Source of the DNA: Flavobacterium pectinovorum
GTDB taxonomy: Bacteria > Bacteroidota > Bacteroidia > Flavobacteriales > Flavobacteriaceae
DNA: 64,000 nucleotides
Direction of reading: 5' to 3'
NCBI RefSeq assembly: GCF_900142715.1
Contig: NZ_FRBX01000005.1
Span: forward strand, 248,001 to 312,000
Below, in pieces: positions 27,901 to 36,237 of this stretch. Position numbers and translations under genes: made by a program. Numbering within the stretch: position 1 is the first letter of the stretch; each line of letters starts with the position of its first letter. The notes beneath the pieces are model-generated. The model did not search any database and was not told the origin of the DNA. It saw nothing but the letters and a program-made list of their open reading frames with translations.

Positions 27901-28944
27901 ATCAATAATGCCATATTCCTGCAATTTATCAAATATTGCTGTCCCAAAGGGAATCAATCCCATAAATCCTTCAATAAGATTGATGGCATTTCTATCGACA
28001 TTTACATCATTCAAGGGATCATAACCTGCTACAACTGTAAGCAGTGTATAACCCGGAATATGTCTGACGTTGTCTTTTATAAAACCGGGAATCGCAAAGG
28101 ACAATAACGAACCTTGAATCATTTCGGGAGCAGAGGATATTTCTTGTGGTTTTTTGCGAATAGTAGCGCCTTGCTGAACAGTATGTGTTAATTCGTGTGC
28201 CAGTAAATGCTTGCCTTCCTGAGAATTTGGATTGTACTTTCCTTCGTTAAAATAAATATTGTTTCCGGTTGCAAATGCTTGTGCGCCCAATTGCTGATTC
28301 ATTTGTACAGCGGTGGAGTCATTGTGAATGCGTACATTACTGAAATCGGCTCCAATACCGGATTCCATTTCGGTTTTAATTTTTCCCGAAAGGGGAGAAC
28401 CTCCGCCTTTACTACTGTTTAAAGTGCTTTCAATATTAGGACTGTCAGACGAACCCGATGCTGCGGCCGGACTCATCTGAAGTTCATTATCTTCTTCTTT
28501 TGCCTGAATTTCTTCTTCTCCTTTGGTTTGAATTTCCTCGTCGGCTTTCTTTTGTTGAACAAGGGGTTTTGGTTTTGGAGTTTTTTCGGCAGCTTTAGTG
28601 ACTTCAGTTTTGTTTTGGACGGTTTCTTCTTTCTCTGTTTTTAACTGAACAACAGGAGTGATATTTTCTGCTAATGATTTTTTCTGAACAGCATTTTCGT
28701 CCTTTTTCGGTTCATTTGATTTTTTTTGAACTGCAGGCGATGGACTAAAGAAAGATTCGGAAGTACTATTTTGTTTTTTTGATACTACCTGGTCAGCAAC
28801 ATTATCGGCTTCAACTTCATATTTATCATTTGATTTTCCAATGTTGAGCTTTGCCTGAACACCAAAAAAATCGTCGCCCTGTCTTGAGTTAAAAGCAGAT
28901 GGGCTGGAAGGATTTGATTTTGATTTTTGGCTAAATGCTGACAT
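24949..28944 (-). CDS. DUF4157 (eCIS-core) giant effector with putative C-terminal nuclease
   Basis: 1331 aa. N-terminal YEVEADNVADQV motif (42-53), a charged Gln/Lys-rich linker with repeated VQKK, and the DUF4157 domain (about 183-260) with HELTH at 250-254, the marker of eCIS-associated proteins. Three helical modules of about 135 residues start with a DP motif (about 308 GYDPLND, 441 KYDPLRD, 580 GRDPFTN), and long amphipathic helices run to about 1010. The C-terminus (about 1080-1331) has VHIVAHHLFGKWNASNIV, a His-rich pattern like His-Me-finger/HNH nucleases, and ends in a winged-helix-like segment. Likely a cargo delivered by the particle, paired with the HEAT-like protein downstream. 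Confidence 0.8.
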   Translation of the reverse strand: MSAFSQKSKSNPSSPSAFNSRQGDDFFGVQAKLNIGKSNDKYEVEADNVADQVVSKKQNSTSESFFSPSPAVQKKSNEPKKDENAVQKKSLAENITPVVQLKTEKEETVQNKTEVTKAAEKTPKPKPLVQQKKADEEIQTKGEEEIQAKEEDNELQMSPAAASGSSDSPNIESTLNSSKGGGSPLSGKIKTEMESGIGADFSNVRIHNDSTAVQMNQQLGAQAFATGNNIYFNEGKYNPNSQEGKHLLAHELTHTVQQGATIRKKPQEISSAPEMIQGSLLSFAIPGFIKDNVRHIPGYTLLTVVAGYDPLNDVNVDRNAINLIEGFMGLIPFGTAIFDKLQEYGIIDRVFDWVNNRLSELGLSMDALLKLVKDAWDESSVTTFIDVARTKFNELVHRVTTFATSLVDQVITWIKEALIGVAEPLLAENKAWSLIKKIIKYDPLRDEAVNATTVEILEDFLILIDKQTELEQMREKGTLQKTADWLDTQVGTFNSLLGELRGLITSAWDAIQPSNLMNIADNLTALAAQAGGFLQRVWDFASGVALKVLELVKDSLLGWLSSQAATVRGYSLIKVIIGRDPFTNETVERSVPNLIRGFMSLMEGGEEQYAQMVESGAIARIAGEIEAAVATLNMTPASIIQLFTDLWNSFTINDLINPLDAFIRIIDKFGEPIGRLIAFVAEIIRIVIMAILQIMNFPFDLIGNIITRALEAIDDIKKDPIGFLKNIFKALKQGFIQFFDNIVTHLINGVTGWLMSELKDANIPVLTDFTLKGVITWVMEVLNISMEKIWEKLAAHPRIGPARVARIRSMINTLEGIWTFIKDVHERGMAAIWDKIQEQLSNLWNTVLDAVKNFVMERIVNRITAKLLSMLDPTGIMAIINGAIAFFNAIQSFIKYLREMLEVVNSFVNGVADLTKGNVTTAANYLERTMGQAMPVVIGFLANQVGLTGIGARIGEMIISVQQMVDEALTWLVNKAVDTGMAMLDRVMGRGEPEAAASGPIAGALAEIDSETEKENDEGEVTVDEAQAIKNKVNNDHSSVIEISSVADGGETWDYTYIQKAGGVKKTPRKKTDPTVIAATADGDGRPSRVIANPLTSKKPVAGPGVATGSRSVIVGQNLIDQWVAQTGVKHPQSTALGVHIVAHHLFGKWNASNIVFGLKTLNEQMKVPEKIASDNKTSKLEYDMTVQYHENDKSAADALPGITDPTIDQVKKAIGFYVAKSITGPINKINDDGSKTSIGNANAQAPTFPDIGRITDIGELIIERLKGNTSAITTVEDGVTYKKTGYTNYTTLAADIGKSVNKTREKLQILTTSKKITRVGNNYYVNPNAT

Positions 28945-28965
28945 AGAAAAGCTTTTATAGTCTCG

Positions 28966-30219
28966 TTATGATGTTGTTATAGAAATGTTTCCGGTTAAAC
29001 TGCAATGCGTTGGATCTCCGTTATAGCCTCCCAAATAAATTTCGACATAATAAGTGCCGCTGCTTAAATCTGAAACCGAGGTACTTCCTCCTGATAATGA
29101 AATCGTTTCGGAATGCACATTACTATCAAACCAATAATCTGCACTTCGGTATATTTTAACTTCTATTGCATTGGCTATATCACTACATCTGGGCGGACCA
29201 ACCCAACCCAAATTAGAACTCACTTGTATAGAACCACCACTGCCAACACTAAAGTTGTTTGATACACGTTTGTGTGTTGTCCATTGGTTTATATTCCATG
29301 GTATTGTGGTTAATTGCACAACATTGCTTTGTTTTTGAACATTTTTACTTCGATTTCCTTGCTGAACAGTATGTGTTAATTCATGCGCCAGTAAATGTTT
29401 TCCTTCTTTAGAATCAGGATTGTATTTTCCTTCGTTAAAATAAACATCATTTCCGTTGGTAAAAGCCTGTGCGCCTAGTTCCTGACTCATTTGAACGGCA
29501 TTTGAATCGGTATGGATTTTTACGTTACTGAAATCGCTGCCAAAACCTGATTCCATTTCTCTTTTTGTTTTTTGGTCTAAAAGATTTCCGCTTCCTTTTG
29601 AACTTTCCAATTTTCCTTCCAATTCATTGTTCTGAATGTCACTTTCTGCATTTTCTGTTTTTTTCTGAACTGGTTTTTCCTCTTCTTTTTTATCTTTTTT
29701 CTGAACTTTATCTTCTTTTTCGCAATTGTCGCATTTCGCCTGAACGGGTTTTTCTTCTTCCTTTCCTTTCTTCTGAACCGGTTTTTCGTCTTCTTTTTTT
29801 TCCGATTTTTTCTGAACAGGTTTTTCTTCGTCCTTTCCTTTCTTCTGAACAGGTTTTTCGTCCTCTTTTTTATCTGATTTTTTCTGAACGGGTTTTTCTT
29901 CGTCCTTCCCTTTTTTCTGAACAGGTTTTTCGTCTTCTTTTTTATCCGATTTTTTTTGAACGGGTTCTTTTTCTTCCTTCATATCTTTTGCCTGAACAGA
30001 AGAAATAGTTTCTGAAATGGGTTTTTGCTGAATTTCTTCTTTCGATTGCAAAAGTCCGTCGCCAGAAGAACGATTGTTTGTTACCTGATCTGCAACTCTA
30101 TCGGCTTCTACTTCAAATTGATCACCTGCCGTTCCTGTTTTTAATTTTTTCTGAATTTTTGGTTCAAAAAAAGGAGAAGGCGAGTGCTTGTCCTGTTTTC
30201 TGTTTTCTAAAGATCTCAT
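28966..30219 (-). CDS. DUF4157 (eCIS-core) protein with charged repeats and beta-sandwich tail
   Basis: 417 aa. N-terminal FEVEADRVADQV (35-46), then residues 86-187 made of imperfect units built on EKPVQKKSDKKEDEKPVQKKG, then the DUF4157 domain (about 213-288) with HELTH at 279-283. The last 110 residues (about 308-417) are beta-rich (SGGSTSVSDLSSGTYYVEIYLGG) and look like a small beta-sandwich. The repeats include one Cys pair (CDNC, 163-166). No enzyme motif is seen in the tail. It may be an adhesin-like cargo or an adaptor. It lies directly before the giant DUF4157 effector. Confidence 0.75.
   Translation of the reverse strand: MRSLENRKQDKHSPSPFFEPKIQKKLKTGTAGDQFEVEADRVADQVTNNRSSGDGLLQSKEEIQQKPISETISSVQAKDMKEEKEPVQKKSDKKEDEKPVQKKGKDEEKPVQKKSDKKEDEKPVQKKGKDEEKPVQKKSEKKEDEKPVQKKGKEEEKPVQAKCDNCEKEDKVQKKDKKEEEKPVQKKTENAESDIQNNELEGKLESSKGSGNLLDQKTKREMESGFGSDFSNVKIHTDSNAVQMSQELGAQAFTNGNDVYFNEGKYNPDSKEGKHLLAHELTHTVQQGNRSKNVQKQSNVVQLTTIPWNINQWTTHKRVSNNFSVGSGGSIQVSSNLGWVGPPRCSDIANAIEVKIYRSADYWFDSNVHSETISLSGGSTSVSDLSSGTYYVEIYLGGYNGDPTHCSLTGNISITTS
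29658..29964 (-). repeat. In-frame tandem repeats in the DUF4157 gene
   Basis: Units of about 72 bases encode alternating PVQKKSDKKEDEK and PVQKKGKDEEK blocks (about four to five pairs, residues 86-187). Unit number could vary by slippage or recombination without breaking the frame. Confidence 0.8.
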
Positions 30220-30278
30220 AGCTTCATTTTTTATAATTTAAAACAGATAATTATTTCTTTACTCCTAATTGGCTTATT

Positions 30279-31184
30279 TTAAGCAACCATAATTTTAGGA
30301 TTTACATCTTCTTTTTGCAGTATTTGATGTTTTTCTAATTCAATTTTTATTTGGTCATACCAATACGGAAAAATTTTAAACAGTCGGTATTCAATTTCGT
30401 CTGTAATGTTTTTTTTGTACTTTTTAAGACCAAAGAGATGGCTATAGCCCAATTCATTGGCACATCTGCCATGTTCGGTGATATTTTGTCCTTTAAGCAA
30501 TAAGGTTGGCGTGATGTTGTAATAATTTAAAATCGCTGCCAGATTGTATTGTTCGATAACAATGCAGGGTTCAAATCCTTGTTGTTTTAAGGGAGCAAAT
30601 TCTTCGCGATGTGTCACATAAATTTGTTCCAGATCGTAATAGGCGTTTACAAAATTGTCGCGAAGTTTGAGATCATTAAAACCCAATATGCCACAACCAT
30701 AAGCGTGTCCTAAATTAGAATGCCAATAGGGTAGTTGTTTGGTATATTGAGAAAAAAAATCAATTTGTCTTTTATAATGCATTTCGTAGCCGCATTCTTT
30801 TCTTTCCAGCATTACAGTCTCGAAATTAAAGTTGATTTTGTTTTTTATAAACACATCTGTGTCGAGATGAACAAAGGATTTTGTCTGTTTTTCGATAGCA
30901 TGAATTTTCGATTTCATCCAGAGTTCTTTATTTTTTTCATTGCTTACTTTTGTCACTTTACATGGCAGCATATACAAGAATTTATACACAGTTTCGTCAG
31001 CATAAAGTTCAATGTCTTTGTACCAGAGATGACTGTACAAAATGCTTAAAGCCGTCATATAGATGGTTTCCTTCAATTTATTACCCACTTGCCAGCGGTT
31101 ATTTAGTAAAGGAAAAGTATCCAGACTGTAGATAATTCTTGGTTCTTCTTTCATAAATGTTTTATTTTCGGTGCTCATCTTCAT
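30279..31184 (-). CDS. DUF6734-like glycosyltransferase-type protein in the eCIS operon
   Basis: 301 aa, no signal peptide. The start IIYSLDTFPLLNNRW and the central FVHLDTDVFI, a DxD-type metal/nucleotide-sugar motif near residue 106, suggest a GT-A fold transferase. YGCGILGFND and HGRCANELGYSH later in the chain fit the acceptor and donor loops. It resembles the family labelled DUF6734, as far as I recall. It has no DUF4157 marker, so it is either a modifier of particle proteins in the producer or a cargo carried by another route. It lies between the tape measure and the two DUF4157 genes. Confidence 0.6.
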   Translation of the reverse strand: MKMSTENKTFMKEEPRIIYSLDTFPLLNNRWQVGNKLKETIYMTALSILYSHLWYKDIELYADETVYKFLYMLPCKVTKVSNEKNKELWMKSKIHAIEKQTKSFVHLDTDVFIKNKINFNFETVMLERKECGYEMHYKRQIDFFSQYTKQLPYWHSNLGHAYGCGILGFNDLKLRDNFVNAYYDLEQIYVTHREEFAPLKQQGFEPCIVIEQYNLAAILNYYNITPTLLLKGQNITEHGRCANELGYSHLFGLKKYKKNITDEIEYRLFKIFPYWYDQIKIELEKHQILQKEDVNPKIMVA

Positions 31185-31191
31185 TTATTTA

Positions 31192-32796
31192 TTACCAGTC
31201 AACAAAAATTATTTTGTTTTTCCAGGCCAGTTTTACAATTCCTAAATTCCAGGCAATTTTATCCAGCAAAATATCCTGTGTTTTTCTTTCGACAATAACT
31301 TTCGGATGATCTTCAGACAACATTATTTTTCCCGGTCTTTGTAAATATTCGTTTTGTAACAAGGCAACAGAAGAATCTTTCATGATTGACCAGTTTTCCA
31401 GAATGGCCTGTAACATTTCGTTACTATGATTTTTTAATTCTTCTGATAGTGTAATATTTCTGTTTATGGTTTGGTTTGCCGGAATGTTGCACAAGAATTT
31501 TTCGAACAGCATTTCGTGTTCATAATCCTGTTCTTTGGCCGTAGCGATATAATGTAAAAGGTGCGCCGCAACTTCGGGATCATTTATGGTATTGTCTTTA
31601 TGGAGTAATTTGCAATTCTCAAAAAGCTGTTTTAGAAAAGGGTGAATGAGAATTAATCCGGCATTGTTTACGTAATAATCAGTAGCGGTTTCAGCAAGGA
31701 TTTCTTCATTTAATAACAAATCAGAATTCAAAATTTCTTCTGTTTTAACATCTTTATTATTATTGAAAATTTCTTTATTAGTATCGAAAATCAAATTTAT
31801 TTCTTCAACTTTTTTATCATCCGAAACAGAAGATTCCTGTGATTTTGTAAAATTGGATTCTAATAATTTATTGTCTTTATTTTGAGGTGTTTCTGAAATT
31901 TTTTGTTCGAGAAAATTCGCTATAAGCAAAACTTCATTTTCCAGATTAATTAGTATTTCTAAAACGGATTGATTTACTATTTGATTCTTTATGATTTCTA
32001 AAACAAATGTTGAAGGGTACTTTTTAATAACATCAAAAGAAGTAAACAGATCAACTAATTTTTTCTGTATTAGACTTTCGTTTTCCTTTAATAATTGCGA
32101 AATAAGTAGATCCCAAACTAGATTTCTCTGATGTAATCCTTGTTTTGATTTTGAAATAACGGCATTTATAGTGTCTTTTATTTTGTTACTATTTCCCGAA
32201 GTTGTTTGTTCAGCAGCATTTAATTCGAAAAGAAATTTTTTCGCAAGAATACCATAAATCTGATTATCGGATAATTGTTTGATGAATCTGATTCTGCTTT
32301 GTCGATTTTCTAATGCCTTTTTTAATTTTAAACCAAAAGCTTTTTCGCTGATCATTTTTTCAAATTGATTCTCTGTGCTGAGGTTGAGAATATCTTTTGA
32401 AAGAGCGCTCCACGAAGTAGTTCCGGTTTGTAAAAAACTAAAAAATTCATTGATGTTTTTTTCTTTGGCAGGAACCAGGGTATAATTTTTTGTATCAGGA
32501 AAGCCCTTGTCAATTTGTTGTTCTATTTGTTTTTGAAACTGATTTATGATTTCGATTTTTAGGGTATTAAAATCAAAATCAACAGGCATTGAAAAATCGA
32601 TGTTTAATTTTTCTATCTGAATACTCTGCAATGGCATTTTATCATGAAGCGTATCAAAATAAGCTTCTAAAAGAGGAAAAACTTCCTCTTTTAAAAACGT
32701 GTTTAGATTGTCTTTAAGATAATACGCCTTTTGTTTAGAAGGGGTATTGACTTCAAGAAACAGCTTATTGATAATATGTTGATTCGCAGTCGGCAT
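31192..32796 (-). CDS. Contractile injection system tape measure protein (Afp14-like)
   Basis: 534 aa, almost all helical and Lys/Glu/Asn-rich. The first 75 residues (HIINKLFLEVNTPSKQKAYY, then LPLLEAYFD-like and IQIEKLNIDF) match the conserved N-terminal region of the eCIS tape measure family. The C-terminus (GLILIHPFLKQLFENCKLL; LLHYIATAKEQDYEHEMLFE; ERKTQDILLDKIAWNLGIVKL) is the other conserved block. The variable middle should set tube length during assembly. It starts one base after the stop of the 1142-aa gene. Confidence 0.85.
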   Translation of the reverse strand: MPTANQHIINKLFLEVNTPSKQKAYYLKDNLNTFLKEEVFPLLEAYFDTLHDKMPLQSIQIEKLNIDFSMPVDFDFNTLKIEIINQFQKQIEQQIDKGFPDTKNYTLVPAKEKNINEFFSFLQTGTTSWSALSKDILNLSTENQFEKMISEKAFGLKLKKALENRQSRIRFIKQLSDNQIYGILAKKFLFELNAAEQTTSGNSNKIKDTINAVISKSKQGLHQRNLVWDLLISQLLKENESLIQKKLVDLFTSFDVIKKYPSTFVLEIIKNQIVNQSVLEILINLENEVLLIANFLEQKISETPQNKDNKLLESNFTKSQESSVSDDKKVEEINLIFDTNKEIFNNNKDVKTEEILNSDLLLNEEILAETATDYYVNNAGLILIHPFLKQLFENCKLLHKDNTINDPEVAAHLLHYIATAKEQDYEHEMLFEKFLCNIPANQTINRNITLSEELKNHSNEMLQAILENWSIMKDSSVALLQNEYLQRPGKIMLSEDHPKVIVERKTQDILLDKIAWNLGIVKLAWKNKIIFVDW

Positions 32797-35700
32797 TTAG
32801 CTTAGATAGTTTATTTGTTTGTTGATTTCGTCTACTATAAAAGTGACATCATTAAATACAACTTTCATATCTGACAGGAATATTTTTAATGTTCCCTTAG
32901 GGTCTGTATTGTATTTGACTTTTTTAAGACTTACCAGCAACGCGTTAATACGATCCAAAACAGATTTAATCTGATCAGTAAATTCTTTGATGTTTTTTGT
33001 TTGCTGGCATTTTAGGATAAAATAAAACAGCTCGATATGACTTTCGGTAAGGGAACTCAGAGCTATTTTTTCACTATTTATTGTAGTATCTGTAGCAACT
33101 AATACTTTGCTATAAAGACTGTCTGTAAACATTTCGACTAATAAATGGTTGAATTCACCATTTATGTAAGCAGTTGTTTTTTCGGCTACATTTTGAATTT
33201 GCTTTTCAACTTCGGTTTTGATAAAAATAGTGTCTTTACCAAATTTTTCTAATTCAGGCAGACTGTCTATTTCTTTAAACATCAGTTTTGTTTTTTTGAT
33301 AAAGGTGTTGACACTTTTTGTACAGTTATCTATAGGAATTCTTTCTATAAGAGGTATATCTCTTGGACCATCGGTATCTTCACCGCAATATTTACTGTAG
33401 GCATAAAGTGTTACCTGAATGGATGCACTTTCATATTTTGAAATAGAGCTTATTAAGGGTTCAGTTGATTCGGTTTCAAATACTACTCCTGCTATTTCCC
33501 ATACATATTTTACTGCGTCTTCAGAATTGTTGATTAAGGTCAGGTTATCATTTTCAATAGTATAATCAAATTTTGCTATTGGCAGGTTTAGCATCTTAAT
33601 GACAATATCCGAAGGTTTGCCATTTACGTAAACCACGACCTTGTTTACTTCTGGAGGAACATCATAACCAATAAAAACATATTGTTTTGTATCTTCATCG
33701 AAAGAAACGCCGTCGCCGCTTAATATTACTTTTTTACCTTTAGATTCGATGGTGAAAACATACGGAGTATCGTCATTTCTGCAGACATTATTAACGTCAA
33801 TACTAACTTTGATATCTGCAATTTCAAAAGTTACCGAATGGTTTACTGTGTAGCTGCAGTTGCCATTATCTCCAACCACTTTTACAGGAAAACTATAACT
33901 GTCTTCGACTGGCGATTCATAGGTATAGGTATGCTGGATTTTTGTTTCAGTAGTGATAATGATACCGCTTTGATCACCAAAATCCCAAACGTATTGTATT
34001 TTGTCCTGATTATCGCTCGTAATGATAAAATCAACAGTAACTTCATTGCTTTCTTCTGATGGCGTGATTACGGTTGTAAAATCAAATTTTGGTTTTCTAA
34101 AAATGGTTACTTGACATTTTGTTTCGATGTTATTGACCGTAAAAGTTATGGGCTGGCCTATAAGTTCTTCGCTCACGAGTTTTGGATCAAAAACAAATTC
34201 GCCGTATTCATTTTTTGTAACTCCTCCATTCAAATATTCGCTAATATCTGCTTTGACATAACCTCCGGTTGGCGTTACATGAAATGGATAATAGGAAGTT
34301 TTTTCATCAAAACAAAGTTTATCTACAGGTAAAGAGAGCGATATTACATTATCGTCGCAGCACAAATAAGGCAAAGTAAAATCGGCAATGATGGGATTAT
34401 ATACAATCGCTTCTTCCTTACTGCCTTCGCTTTCAAAATCGCCTGCTAAGGAATTTCCTTCTGAATAATAATACGGATACGATCTGTATTCGTCTTCAAT
34501 ATAAATCATGATAAACGTGCCTCCCGGTGCTACACCTGCTTTGTGTTCGTAGCCATGATTTTTGTTGAGATAATACGAAGTAAAATTCTCCATAACTTCT
34601 TTTGCTTCATACTCAGTTACGCCAAGTACGACAACATTAAACCCTAAACCATGCTGACGTTTTATTTCCTGAATCATTTTTAAGGCTTCCTTGTAATTTT
34701 TTCCGTGATGCCCTTCAATTCTGTAAAAATCATGGTCTGAGATAAATTCCAGCGGTTGTTTTGTATTCAAATATTGGTCGTGGTAACTTCTGTTGCTGTA
34801 TTGTTTTGCTATTGCTGTTTTTTCGTAATCCCAAAGTTCAATAAGATGATTTCCAACATTATTATAAAACGGAATCGCTTTTTTACTTAAACTACCCAAC
34901 TCAAAACTAGGCGTAATTTTGATGTCATTAAAATTGACATTGTAATTGGCCAATAGTTGTACAGCGCGTTTTATAAGGCTGTATAATTGTTGTAAATGGG
35001 TATTTTTTCCGTAGCAAATTTTGATTTCCTTACCTTCCGGATCGATAATAAATTCATAAACTTCCTCTTCTTTTACGGGCTCATTAAACAAGTCAAATGG
35101 CAAACAATCATTGGCTGTACTAAGGTTTTGACCGGTAAGCAAAGGCGATTTGTAAAAACCGTGTCGGTATTCAAAATACGGTTTGGTTTTTACGATTTCT
35201 CCCAACATTAAATGTTTGGGAAAAGATTTTAAATCCGGACAGCAAAATTCACCGTCCATATGAGCTAATAAGTTTTTTATCTCGTTATAAGTATCAATTA
35301 AATCGTTGAGAAGATCGTATCTGTATTGAAAATCGGGAGGGATATTATTCTCATCAAAATCAAATAATTCTGCCAGATTTTTTTGAATTGAATTTAAAAT
35401 TTCCGGCATTTGTAAACTCTTCAGCAGGATTTCAAAACCTTCGTGCAGTTTTTTTATCACATTGTTTTTGAATATACCGTTGGTGAATGTTTTTTTGATT
35501 TCGGTATAATTGATAAAATTTTCGGGATGTAAAACGATACGGTTTGAAATTACCGATGGCAGGTTATAATACAGGTTAGCAAAATTGACTGCGTTGAAAA
35601 TTATATCATGGCTTTTAATTTGCTCCGCAATAGCTTTACTAACCAATAATGCTTTGTGATTGCCAATAATTTCTAATCCCTGATTATCGCAGGAAAGACT

Positions 35701-36225
35701 TACGCACAGATCTGCCTCTTTCTCATAAGTTTCTATATATAATAAAGTTACAGCATCAGTAAGATCTAATCCTGTATTTTCTTTAAGAAATTCTATAGGG
35801 AAAGTATTGGCACTGTCAAGCACCTGTTGTTCGTAAGTTAAGAGTTCGAAAATTTCAAGCTGATCGCTGCCATTGTAGAAATAAGGTTTGTAAGCTGCTT
35901 TTTTGTTGTCGTGCACTTTGTAATGCGTGTATTGTTTGCTTTCAAAATCAATGACTTTTTCGCCGTTAGGAATAGTATTGTATAAATGAATAAGATCACC
36001 ATCAGTAGTTATTCCGCTGCCTTGTGTTATGGAGATGTTTTTTGAAGATTCATTATAAGAGACCTGAAATCCGCAAATGATGCCCACACCACTAAGACCA
36101 ATTCTGGAAATACGGTCCTGATCATCAAAATAATCTACAATCTCGTTAAGATGTCCTTCTGTAAGTACCTGGTTTTTTGTAAATTTTCGGTACAAAGTTG
36201 TTATGGTTGAAAGTTTTGCTAACAT
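32797..36225 (-). CDS. Large eCIS structural protein with PKD-like domains
   Basis: 1142 aa. The N-terminal block (KLSTITTLYRKFTKNQVLTE; RIGLSGVGIICGF) is conserved in Bacteroidota eCIS loci, as I recall it. It resembles the start of phage tail proteins that fold on a baseplate. Residues about 1-620 are mixed. Ig/PKD-like domains follow at about 712-798 (YVWDFGDQSG) and 882-948 (YVWEIAG), then a helical C-terminus (from about 980). Position between the Afp12-like baseplate protein and the tape measure is where Afp13 (tail fibre) sits, but the sequence does not look like a fibre. It may be the baseplate-surrounding cage described for AlgoCIS, or a host-binding protein. Confidence 0.6.
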   Translation of the reverse strand: MLAKLSTITTLYRKFTKNQVLTEGHLNEIVDYFDDQDRISRIGLSGVGIICGFQVSYNESSKNISITQGSGITTDGDLIHLYNTIPNGEKVIDFESKQYTHYKVHDNKKAAYKPYFYNGSDQLEIFELLTYEQQVLDSANTFPIEFLKENTGLDLTDAVTLLYIETYEKEADLCVSLSCDNQGLEIIGNHKALLVSKAIAEQIKSHDIIFNAVNFANLYYNLPSVISNRIVLHPENFINYTEIKKTFTNGIFKNNVIKKLHEGFEILLKSLQMPEILNSIQKNLAELFDFDENNIPPDFQYRYDLLNDLIDTYNEIKNLLAHMDGEFCCPDLKSFPKHLMLGEIVKTKPYFEYRHGFYKSPLLTGQNLSTANDCLPFDLFNEPVKEEEVYEFIIDPEGKEIKICYGKNTHLQQLYSLIKRAVQLLANYNVNFNDIKITPSFELGSLSKKAIPFYNNVGNHLIELWDYEKTAIAKQYSNRSYHDQYLNTKQPLEFISDHDFYRIEGHHGKNYKEALKMIQEIKRQHGLGFNVVVLGVTEYEAKEVMENFTSYYLNKNHGYEHKAGVAPGGTFIMIYIEDEYRSYPYYYSEGNSLAGDFESEGSKEEAIVYNPIIADFTLPYLCCDDNVISLSLPVDKLCFDEKTSYYPFHVTPTGGYVKADISEYLNGGVTKNEYGEFVFDPKLVSEELIGQPITFTVNNIETKCQVTIFRKPKFDFTTVITPSEESNEVTVDFIITSDNQDKIQYVWDFGDQSGIIITTETKIQHTYTYESPVEDSYSFPVKVVGDNGNCSYTVNHSVTFEIADIKVSIDVNNVCRNDDTPYVFTIESKGKKVILSGDGVSFDEDTKQYVFIGYDVPPEVNKVVVYVNGKPSDIVIKMLNLPIAKFDYTIENDNLTLINNSEDAVKYVWEIAGVVFETESTEPLISSISKYESASIQVTLYAYSKYCGEDTDGPRDIPLIERIPIDNCTKSVNTFIKKTKLMFKEIDSLPELEKFGKDTIFIKTEVEKQIQNVAEKTTAYINGEFNHLLVEMFTDSLYSKVLVATDTTINSEKIALSSLTESHIELFYFILKCQQTKNIKEFTDQIKSVLDRINALLVSLKKVKYNTDPKGTLKIFLSDMKVVFNDVTFIVDEINKQINYLS

Positions 36226-36237
36226 TTTGAATGGTAT

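Noticed and set aside
29658..29964. CRISPR-like array
   Set aside because: The repeats are in frame, adjacent without unique spacers, and encode PVQKK units.
29565..30008. 147-codon Phe/Leu-rich frame on the + strand
   Set aside because: Antisense of the Lys/Glu repeat region of the DUF4157 gene. TTT/CTT runs mirror AAA/GAA codons.
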